DNA of 64,000 nt from Hyaloperonospora brassicae (lineage: Eukaryota > Oomycota > Peronosporomycetes > Peronosporales > Peronosporaceae). Within the stretch, counting starts at the first letter, position 1, and the number at the start of each line of letters is the position of its first letter. Below are positions 25,832 through 36,376 of the stretch, in pieces. Both the position numbers and the translations under genes were made by a program. Below the pieces are notes generated by a model. That model was not told where the DNA came from. It was given only the letters and a program-made list of their open reading frames with translations, and searched no databases. The stretch is taken from contig CANTFL010000233.1 in NCBI GenBank assembly GCA_947650285.1, forward strand, positions 62,001 through 126,000, written 5' to 3'.

Positions 25832-26041
25832 ATTGCTCAGAAAGAGGAAATACTGACTTTAGAACTTGTCGAACTTCAGAAAGTGAAATTGTCGGCGGTT
25901 AGTAAAATAAAGTCCGATATATACATCGCAGCTTGGCTGGAATTTTACAACGCGCCAAAGCATAAAGCGAGCGATTATGCCAATTTGGTTCTTCAGCAGG
26001 ATAGCGGTGTCTATGACAAAGCGATCGATATAGATGTATAA
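25832..26041 (+). pseudogene. Short open stretch resembling an RXLR effector WY module
   Basis: Seventy codons are open between two stops, with no ATG. The composition is clearly protein-like and contains IYIAAWLEFYNAPKHKASDY followed by ANLVLQQDSGVYDKA. In oomycete RXLR effectors, WY-type helices often read as a W-L stretch, a short charged turn with S or P, then a leucine-rich helix, and this fragment loosely fits. No signal peptide, RXLR or EER motif is visible upstream. It may equally be a leftover of any helical protein. Confidence 0.2.
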
Positions 26042-29000
26042 TCTTTACGGTAATCATTGGCTACCAAACCCTAATATTGCTATCTTGATATGTTTTTACG
26101 TCTTAAGTGCTTATAACAACCTCTCCGTACTTACGTTGTCCATACCGGGCTTTATAAAAGAAATGAGATAATTACGCGCAATAATAATTTTTCACACATC
26201 ATAATAGGAAAATAAAGTTTATAAAATAGTATATTAGTTGCCGGTTAAAATTAGCGCCGCGCAAAATACGCAAACACATTGATTTTTCGCATCGATTTGA
26301 GCCAAATAAGGGTTTGCACCTATTTCTGTCACAGACAGTATGCGGACCTGACATTTAAAATAAAAAATATTTTCTTGCGTGTAGAAGCTACATCATAGGG
26401 ATAATTAATCGTTGGCTGAATAGGAGCACCATTTTATAACCTTAAAAAATCGACCGGGCAGGTTGTCACCTTGGCATGCTGTGTATGAAGCCATGATGTT
26501 GACACTCGCTAATATTACACCGCATATTGGTTGTAGATATTTATATATACGTCATATATGGTCTTATGTCACAGGATTGTGTCACTGGTCATCGTCCGTT
26601 ACCAAAGTCACCCAAAATTTCCCAAAGCATTTTGAAGCCAAAAGAAGAATATAATGTTTTATATAATCCTCGAGATAGATGAGACTGAAAAACTTGCTAT
26701 CTGATAATCTAAACCAGTATTTTGAACTAAGCAAAGCTGTTCACAATCCAAGGACCAAAACTTTTATCACTATCCATTCTACCTTTATAATCGCAAATAA
26801 AAATACTATATATTGTAAGTCTCTCGATAGACGTATATAGAAAGTGCAGAATTGTATATTTTATTCGCTTATAGCAGGTTGCATAATGCATCACCATATA
26901 TGCCGGCCCCAGTGTTCATTGATGGCTAACAGTGTGATGCGAAGACACTGTTATTTTGAAAAAGTCAATGACCGACGGCGAAGTACTTTGTGAAATAGTT
27001 GAGAAAAACTATCCGGAAGCGCGAGTTTCTTCGTTTAAAGATAACCGAGTCATTTCTCGTTATTCGATCAAATCGAAGGAGGCCATCGATATTTCATACG
27101 TCGAGTGCTGACTATCAATTAAATAGAGATATGCAATGATTTGATTATAAACCTATATTTTTTAATATGGTATTGTGCGAATAGAAGGTCGGTCCAAATG
27201 TTGAAGCTAAACTTGGTGCAGAATACGCATCATTTACTAATAAAAATAAAACTTGAAGATATACAATAGTATGAATTGTAATAATCTTTTTGTGTGAACG
27301 CACTGCAACTGGTCTACAAAATTTGGAACTTGTATTAAACCAGGTTGCAGTATTTAAAAAACGTGAATTATGTTAATGTCATAGGGAATCATTCAGCTCA
27401 TTAAAACAGTTATGCTTCTTATCATATTGCTATGATTGGTGTCGAAAAGTATATAGATTATGTATGACAAGTAAAAGGCACTTCTGCTAGGTTACCGCAT
27501 AAATATTGTTGACTGTCACGTCTTGTTTCCGACTCACCACACGAAACAATTCGTATCGATGGTAAATAAAGACAGAATGGTCAAACGCGATTCGACTATT
27601 GGATATTTTACCTGTAAAATGTCTCAAACTGGCCGCCTCCGCGAACGAGTCAACGGAAGAATCTAACATCTTGTTAAAGGGGATGTTGAGCAATACGAAG
27701 TTTTTCAATTATCTGATCATTACTTTAAACAGACAACGGGTTATACAGCAATTTCGTTTCAATTTTGGCTTCAAATATTCCTAAATATGCGGCTGGCAAT
27801 GTGTGTAATGACACGACGTCGTTCAGCAAAGCAACAAACGGAACAAGTAATTAACGAATACGGAGGTAATATCGAAGTCACTGATGGACGTACGTGTGAT
27901 GACATACTACAAAAGAGCCGTCAGCCAGACCTCAAATCGTCTGACAGGAAAAATGTAGAGATGCTGATATATTGCATGTAAATTAATCAGAAGGCTTGAC
28001 ATTCCGACTTTCATCAAGCTAAGCGCAGGAAATAAGAAGGGCTCAAATTGCAATTTAGAAATGGATGTGGAGTAGAGAATGTCTTACATATAGATATAGA
28101 TTCCATGCAACAATTATTTTAGCCTACAAGGCGATTAACGTGCTGTATTTAGTGATCAGATGACGCATGTTTAGATAGATAAGGCGGACAGTGGGGATTG
28201 TGCTGAAGCCGATGTCGAGAATTCTAGCATTATATCGCAATATATTATTTCACCAGTGTGAGTGGAAATAGAACAAATGGTTACAATTGTTCGTTAAGGG
28301 TCGCTTAGTTGAAGGGTATATGACACTGGATACCATCTATTACGTACGGTCACGATCAAAAATATTAATTAAATTAGCATTGCGTGCGAAAGTTACACGA
28401 TCATTATTGACCGAGCATCGATTACTAATCCTACATTCTGCGACCAAGCAATTCTGCGATGTCATATATAATATTGAATGGTATTGTACTCCCTAGAGGT
28501 GAAGTAGTTTGTCGAAAGCGCAACCAAGAGTAGACTTTGTAAATATATATCGTCAAATAATACCTCTAGTGCGTAGTTTAGAGCTTTTATTACAATAGCA
28601 ACAGCAAATGAAGGTTTTAAGGATTAATATGTGAAATCTGCTTTGATAGCCTACATAAGGAGGAACGATGATGAAGTGATTTGTCGCGCAGAAAATGTCG
28701 ATTCAACATATATAACTGGCCGGTGCCATCTTAAACTGCAAATTATGGCGCGACTCAATCAACACGGATGTATCAAATCGAAAACCAAAAGATTTGCGAC
28801 GGCACATTTTGCGTTTCAAGATGCCGACCGCTCAATGAAATTCAAACACGATATGGATATGGTGGTGAAGGCGGATTCCTTCAATACGAAATAATATCTG
28901 AAGCAAAGTTTTTGCACGAGGTGGTAGGCAGAGAAAATGTAATTTGTTTTATTACACCTTCTCTCCCGTAAAATATAAATGTAATTTCCGTATAATTATT

Positions 29001-32000
29001 GCAGTGTGCATCATCCGACACATTGTATTTGACCAGGGTCACGTATATTGATGCGTGGTTTGCCAAAGTTGGTTATAAGCTATTGGGGTTTATAAATAAA
29101 TTATGTCACCTACATAGCAAAAGATAATCGCAAATACATTATTTCTGGAATAGCAGTGTCGACATAACTCCATATCCCTCTTTTTTATCCATATTCATAG
29201 AACAAGAATTTAGACTTCTTACTAAACCACCGATGTAATTTAGTGAGTCCGCACAATCCTTGCCGATTGGTGTACCTGTTATTTACTCTTCCCACTATTA
29301 TCTCTGTATTTCTTTAAATAATAATATATGACTCATTTAGCACAATGGCAGGCTCCGTAGGTGTATGTAGTATGGCGTAGCTCGGTGATCTATTAAATTC
29401 TCGACAGAAACGAAACATTGGACTTCGTGCGTGACCATGACAAATAACTCACTTTATTAACTATTGACATCGTGGATTTGAAATTCAAACGCTTAGAGCT
29501 AGATTCGTCGTACTAAAGACCTAGAGAAAATTAAAATTTCCGATTATTTTACAATAAACTAACCAAGGTGCTGGGGTGAATGCCTACGCAAGACTTACAA
29601 ATTATGTAAACGACCAAAGTCGCCTTTGAAAATTTTCGTGTCCTTAGCCGATTAAAATGGGATTTAATTGTTATTCGATAAATTAAAATCTAGGTTGAAT
29701 CAATTTTGAATAAGTCAAATAAGGATTTACTCTCCCTACTAAATTTATATCCGAAATATAAACTTCGTGCTTATAACGACACTATTTTATATGAGTAAAA
29801 CACCATTTGGTACTACATACATATATCGTAGTATACAAACTATCGTGTGCCACCTTTGCAACAGCTTACATTGGATTAACTGATCAGGATAGAGATGAAG
29901 AATGGAAGAAAAGAGGTCGTCAAACGGCAAATTAATTTTGCGTCGCAAGCTCAGCGGATTACTTATGTACCTGATGACTCAAGCGAGACACAGTATCGCC
30001 TTTTCTGTCGATCATCATACCCGCTGTGTTTACAGACAAGCGCTACTGCATAATGGTGTTACAAAACGGTTACTTAGGTACTTTGTTGCAACCCAAACAA
30101 GGATACATATTTGCGTATTTTCAAAACTAGGAAGCAGATAGACAACTAAAACTAAATGATGTTGGCTTGTGTGACTATGATTAGGTAAGAGACGACATTA
30201 TGTGTAAGTCGATCACGTCTTCGTAGACATCCTTGCTGAGATAGCATCCTCGCAGTGTTTCATTGCTAATAAAATCTAGCAAAATAATGGAGTTGCAGCA
30301 TTGGCCGCTTACTGCAAATCCTGCAATTGACGGCCAAGAGGTACATCCTGATACGAGTGCTTCTATTATAGGAAATAAAAAAGGATGGGTATTGCCAATC
30401 ATGCCACGCCTAAATAGCAACAAAGTCGATTATTAGACCTAGGACAAGACAACTCGCCGACCCTACATCCGAGCAAAAGTGGCGATTATAAGTACGGATT
30501 CGTGGGAAGTATTGACCAATGTCAACTTATCCAACATTACGATAGAATTTTAATAAGTGACAATTATTAAAATTAAGGCGCTCTATTCGTTGGATAAAGC
30601 ACATTTAAACAAAGTGATGAAATGAGTCTAAATTTAAGACGTATTGAAAACCGCAGATAAGTTTATTCTCTGTGGTAGTTAATGAATAACCTACGTTGTT
30701 ATTGAAAAGGAGGGCGACGCGATAAAAAGGGTATCTAAAATATAGAACTTAAATTTTTTTTGAAGTAGAGCACACAGATTGAATGGCTTAGGACCGGGCG
30801 TAGGATATGAATAGTACGGAATTTACCCATCCAGGGTCTCGATCCCATGTTTACATAATAAAATCATTTACTTATTTTTAGCGGGTTTAAGTGCAGCTTC
30901 TGTTAGCGTGTACCACGACCCTAAGTGGTATAGATGTGAAAGACAAAGGTAATCTTCGTATAATTATTTAATTGAGACCTAGTTGGACACTTGTGTTAAG
31001 TGAAAAACAACTTTAAACAAAACGCTTCCCATCTGAACTTCGTGAAGCAAGCTAAATAGACGGTTATAAGAATCGCAACGACATTAATAACCCATACTGG
31101 GCATTTTTTGAGGTCATTTCGGGTGCATGCGCTGGAATAAGTTGGTGTAAATGTTTATCGTGTATGCTGCAAAGGCTCAAAATGTGCACCATATGAGACT
31201 ATCTACGTCTTACCAAAATTAAGACTTATATATCTGAGAGGGTTTAGTGACTTCTACATCTACCATGTTCCGGTATTGAAATGATTAATGATTAGCATTA
31301 ACGGCCAGACGTAAATTAGTAAGACTAACGACAAGATACCGCGGGTTGTATTGTGCACTTTCTAACAAAAGAAAAGAAGGGATTCGCTTCGGATGTAAAA
31401 TAAAATGCATATGTTTCATTTGACCGACATCAGTCTATGTACGACGCTAAGTCTAGCGCTGGTCGCAAACGTTTAGTGGCTGCATAAAGGAACGCGAGTT
31501 CTGGATGACTTTACTGCAAGGAAAAAAGGATCCGACGTGTCTCACCTGAAAAAGTACGACGCCGAATATTCGCACTGTGATGTTTGCAGCGTCAGGACGG
31601 TCACAGCAGACGGTTGTTTTGGAGCTCCATAGAACTTATTAGTCGATCAGCAAGTTGACACAGCATGTAGCATCACATATTCAGGCCAAGAAGAAGCATA
31701 ATTATTGCCAAATGTTGATGAAAACGGCTCTGCACGGTTCAAGGGGGTGTGAAAAACCGCGTAGACGGTTTACACAAACGGTCATGGGTGGTAATCAGAA
31801 GTTTCTTGAATTACAAGGACAGCAAGGGACATAACGGAGAATAGTTTTCGGTAAAAACATTCTACTCAATTCTGCTTTTGCCTCCAACTTCCTCAACACT
31901 AAAAAACACCACAGCATTAAGCGAAGGATCAACAGAGAAAACTCCATGCGCGGAATCCCAAATTTCGCACTTGAGAAAAAGTATATTATAATGATGATAA

Positions 32001-32600
32001 AAAATGATGAAGGTTGACAGGTATGGTAAGGTATAATGCATTACATTTCCAATTATTATAGTCATGTAAAGTTGAGCATCTTCGAAACAGTGGTGAATAA
32101 GCTTCTTTTGGTGATTCAAACCATTAAGATGATGCAGACGATGAAGAGTCATATATAAGAAAACTCATGAGCTCAAAGATGTTGTCTTACATCAAGGTAG
32201 GCAGTCGGGATGCTTTCTTGATTGTTCACATCACCGACTTATAGTCGGAGTAGATGATACGGTCAAATCACAGGACGCTGCCCACAATTCTGACTCTATT
32301 TTTGTCTTATGTGATGAGGGTGGGGTTATACCGATCAGGTGGCCAAGCGACGATGGCAATTTCTTTTGATCAATTCTTTTGACATTGACGTCCATCAAAA
32401 GCAAATACGCTTAAGGTCCAGAGTACTATTATGAACGTGAATAGGCTTGTTGTGGCATATCTACATCGTAAAAATCTCTGGACATAATGAGCGATGCGGA
32501 TTTGAATGCTTCAGCCCCTTAAAGGTGTGCTTATAAATGGTAAACGTAACCATGCCGTACCTGTACATTAATGCGCACCACTTTAACCCGTTGATTGTTC
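26042..32600. other. AT-rich sequence with scattered coding scraps
   Basis: Mostly stop-filled. A 57-codon open stretch on plus (26938-27111), with an ATG at 26968, contains MTDGEVLCEIVEKNYPEARV and is unassigned. Another at 28631-28894 is rich in basic residues and unassigned. A Copia-like scrap at 29902-30141 is listed separately. I see no RNA gene or long repeat. Confidence 0.4.
29902..30141 (+). pseudogene. Copia-type pol scrap (RT to RNase H junction)
   Basis: The frame contains LSGLLMYLMTQARHSIAFSV, then LLHNGVTKRLLRYFVATQTR. This mirrors the Ty1/Copia pattern between reverse transcriptase and RNase H: G-S-L-x-Y-L, then a T-R-P-D-I-x-x-A-V block, then A-K-R-V-L-R-Y-L-x-G-T. Only this short segment is recognisable; flanking sequence is full of stops. 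The assignment rests on spacing and key residues, not on an alignment. Confidence 0.4.
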
Positions 32601-34450
32601 TTGCTCGATGGACGCAAAATATATAGACAACATTGACGTGTGGAAATATAAACCAGATCGCCAAGAATTTTTGCCTATGTATACGTCTACCACAAGCATT
32701 AACGAGACATGGTACCAAGGATATTGAGATGGCTGCATGGAAAGACAAATCAATGTTGAAGATTACCGCATTCGGACGTGCCAAGAAGGTACAAAAGATA
32801 GGAGTTATGCATTTTTTATTGTACTTACATTTAATAAGGATACGTGGTGAGATATAGACATGAATTGTTGTAAGAGGCGGCAAGAAGTGTCCAAGTATCG
32901 AGTTAGAAATTAATTCTTGCATGAAGCGTGCATTGCCGCCTTTTCGATATTCGTTGGGGTGTATATGGTTTAAAACTCACGACCTACAAAGGTCATGTTC
33001 CAACCGACTATCAAAATACAGGTTTAAACATGGCGCTGATTTGGGAAAAGATCCGTGTGACGAAAAAGAATATGTATGTGTATTATTAGAAATCCTTGCA
33101 ATTCCTCCCTCCGTCGTTGTGGAAGATAGTGTAGTACCGAAGTACGCCGATGATTTCTTATCAATAGTTTTACCTGGATTACAGCGAACCGTGTCTACAT
33201 TTTGCTTTGACCTAAATGAAGAATTTGTCATGATTTTCTCTATGTGGGACGACACGCTGTGTTTTTCGTACGACGCAGAGCTAAAAAAGACATTTGACGA
33301 GAAGGATGTGATAAAAGATCAGGCACTCTAGTGTTCATTTATGGCTGTGCCGGTGGACCAAGCAAACGGAGCCGTCAAATTTACTTTTAAATTACTGTGA
33401 AGAAATACTGAGCGCCTTCACTTGAGTAACGCACATCCGATCCAATTTCCGATAAAGGCGAATACGCAATTGATAGTAAAGGAATCTGGAATGGATCACT
33501 TACAGCAAATACTTATAAATACCAAGAAATCTCCGCATCTCGTGTTGGTCCGTTCGTTGATGTGCTTACAGTGTGTACCAAGTATGACCACGCACATTCG
33601 ATTGGGAAGCTGTGTCGATATGTGCCAAACCCGACACAGCAACACATCGCTGCTGATAAACGAGTGATTTGTCATTACATAGGCACAAAGAACCGTTGAG
33701 TCAAGTATTATCAAAATAAGATAGCAGGTAACGGAATGGTTCTCGATATATGATACTGCTATTCGATTGATGAAATTGACTCGATAACCGCAAAAGTATC
33801 GCCGGCATAGTGCACTGCCTTCTTGAATGTGCGACTTTATGGACGTCTTGACACTAAATCGTAGAATATCAGTAAACGGCAGACGCAGATGTTTTGCGGC
33901 ATGCAAAGGAAGTATGTAAAGTCAAGGTCTACGAATTTTATTTTACACAAATAATTCTCAAGATGCGAGCTACGTTTATCGAAAAAATTGAATATTAGGG
34001 CTTTTATCTCATGGCGATAAACCCAGTATGCCAACGAAGGCAAATTGAGCTACTCTGTCACTATGTCGGGAATTAAATGGCTTATGAATTGAGAAATTAC
34101 GGAAAACTAAGACGAATGATAATCCTTACGACAAAGTGACTATGCCGCTGACCAGTCAGGATCTCGAGATGCTGTGATCAAGGATTGCGCTTAGTAAGCG
34201 ATACGAATCTAAAGTTATTCACTAATTAGTAGTGCGTAATAAAAAAAGAATCCAACTTTGAGTATACTGATGAAGAAGGAAGGAAAGGAGTGATGAGCTT
34301 AAAGAAAATTACGACTCGACAAGGTGATCGAGAAGAAAGATAACCCGATCAGTAGTAAATTTCACAAGTACTTCTTTGATTGGCTTGACATTCACCATGA
34401 GGTCAACAAGTTTTTCGTAAGAGCGTTTATTGCAATCTAGTTAGCTCAAT
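32600..34450 (+). pseudogene. Decayed Copia-type pol region
   Basis: A 136-codon open stretch (32921-33331) ends with AELKKTFDEKDVIKD, like the Copia RT tail where K-F-D-M-K-D-L follows the YVDD motif. Further on, in two overlapping frames around 33535-33700, come VRSLMCLQCVPS and then RYVPNPTQQHIAADKRVICH followed by YIGTKNR. These match the Copia block G-S-L-M-Y-L ... N-P-x-x-x-H-x-x-A-x-K-R-V-x-x-Y-x-x-G-T. The YVDD itself is not clearly visible; a YADDFLS near 33150 may be its remnant. Many stops and frameshifts make it dead. Confidence 0.45.
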
Positions 34451-35394
34451 TCAAACTGACCGAGTGCCTTCTCAAATGTCAAAAATTTGATCGATGTTGT
34501 AGATAGACCCCTCCCTTATTCTTGTTTTAGAACAAGCTTAACGTCCTAATTCATCATGTAATCAGACTCATTTCGAGGAGCCTTCATATATATTACATTA
34601 ACTTCATTTCTTTTGCCATTTTTCAGGCTTCAAACCATACCATGATTCCTTCTATAAACATCGAAACGTTGTAAACAAAGAACCGCGTTACCTGGCGACG
34701 ATATTATTGGCATCACTACATCATTGACCAAATTTAGAATAAAATACTCTCCATGTCAATTATGTAGAAGCTTAAGTTACTCGTCACTGACAGCGCAGTA
34801 AACACTATGGTTTCCAAATCGCACTGTTTGACGCGCCACGACATATGCCAAGATTTATCGATCAGTGCCGAATCATGGTTTTTTAATGCTAATGAAACTT
34901 CGATATTTTTGCACTTTGGTTCACAGCTAATTTGCTAGGTCGACCAGCGAAGGTTGGGTGATGCGTTCGCTGTCTTGACTATCTCAAGACATTGGTGGAG
35001 GAGCGGAACTTTTTGAAGCGATACGTTGTGCCTACGTGGATGAATAAGCGTCGATGTTCATATAAATACTCATAACTCGCTAATCTGGTATCGTATACAG
35101 ATCATAGACACACGGTACTTCTCTTGGCGCCAATATGTTCGACTTTGCCGTGACGACGTCTGTGCACTCATTCGTGCTTTCATAGGTAAAGATGGTCTAC
35201 TTTTTCTGTTGGTAGTCACCAAACAGGATTCGGCATGCAAATGTCATACAGTGTTCGGTCAGTGTCTAGGGAAGCCCGTTACAGGATATGACCATTGTGC
35301 GAAATGGCAATAAATAATATTATATGTAATATTCTACTGACAATATCACTTTTATAGTGATGTTGTTGAGATGACTTAAAAGTCTACTCATTGG
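34451..35394. other. AT-rich sequence, nothing recognised
   Basis: No reading frame of note on either strand and no visible repeat beyond short AT-rich words. Confidence 0.45.
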
Positions 35395-35917
35395 TGTAAA
35401 TATATCAAACCACCTATTGCTGCTAGACGCGCGCAATGGGTGGTTAGTAGACGTTTTCATACGTTTAGTTATATAAATATGATTAAGTCAGGTCAAAAAA
35501 GAGAACTAGAGATATAGGACTTGATTGTATTTAATAACAGTTTTACTTTTTCCACGCCTAGAGCCTTGCCTTAATTGTTTACCCTTCCTCTGTATAGCGT
35601 CTATACCTAGCAGGGCATTGACCTTCACTGTTGTCGGTAAAGTTAACTCCGTACTGGTGTTCCAATACAAAGTAAGCAGTGCCTCGTTACAGTCAGCCCT
35701 TCTTAATGCAGCTATGCGTCTAATGTAGATCCAATTTTTTGCGCTGACAATGACTCCATGAATCCAGCTTTGCATGACGTCGACTCGATCTCGACGCTCG
35801 AAAGGACTCATGTCTTTTTAGTAATTGTCCCATTGAATTAAAATTCGCATGAGGTCGCATTGTCAACAAGCAGGTATGTTTGCCATATCCAGTAGAAACG
35901 CCACAACTTCTTATCAT
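35395..35917 (-). repeat. DNA-transposon-like 3' end, copy 1
   Basis: This begins with an imperfect hairpin (CCACCTATTGC at about 35410, loop, GCAATGGGTGG) and continues into a minus-strand reading frame (35506-35811) whose C-terminus is basic (RQGSRRGKSKTVIKYNQ). The same arrangement occurs at 57972-58275: hairpin, about 90 bp spacer, then a minus frame with C-terminus SRKSKGRPVINNQ and the shared words TTTACTTTTTC and ACCTTCACTGTT. The two are therefore relatives of one repeat family, probably the transposase C-terminus plus terminal region of a DNA transposon. The superfamily is not identified. Confidence 0.45.
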
Positions 35918-36376
35918 GTGCGCTCGTACAGTTGTGCGGATTCACTCTTTAATAAACACGACACAAGACACGTCGTAGTGGGCTAAATATTTCGTGACAA
36001 TAAGTACACAAGGTCGCTGCCTATGTTTTTGACCATGTGGAGCAAGTTCCGCGCGCTTGGATGCTTGCAATTACCTAAACAACCAGCTAAAATACCTATC
36101 ATGCTCATGGCATCATGACATCATGATTATAACAATCATGACAGACTTGTACCCTACGCGACCGATGTCATTGTAAAGGCATAACCGGAAAGTGTCATCC
36201 CAAAAACACACTTAACGACAACGTGAAGGTTGCGCTACTTCACAAAAGATCTGTGCTTGATTGCAGAATATCCACACACACACATATATATAACTAACAA
36301 ACGAGCACTTGCTACACGGTCGGTGCAGAAGCCAAAACTTACATACCGGTTGGCGTCGAACTTGTTGTGACGAGCT
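35918..36376. other. Spacer downstream of the F-box/LRR-like gene
   Basis: It contains short direct words (CATGACATCATGA-type at about 36108-36140) and a CACACACATATATATA run near 36270, but no gene. It lies 3' of the minus-strand gene and may include its 3' UTR. I could not identify a poly(A) signal with confidence. Confidence 0.4.

Noticed and set aside
29335..29400. A tRNA-like D-arm word (TTTAGCACAATGGCAGGCTC)
   Set aside because: No T-loop (GTTCRANNC) at the right distance and no acceptor stem pairing.
30825..30855. A T-loop-like word (GGGTCTCGATCCC)
   Set aside because: No upstream A box or stems at tRNA spacing.
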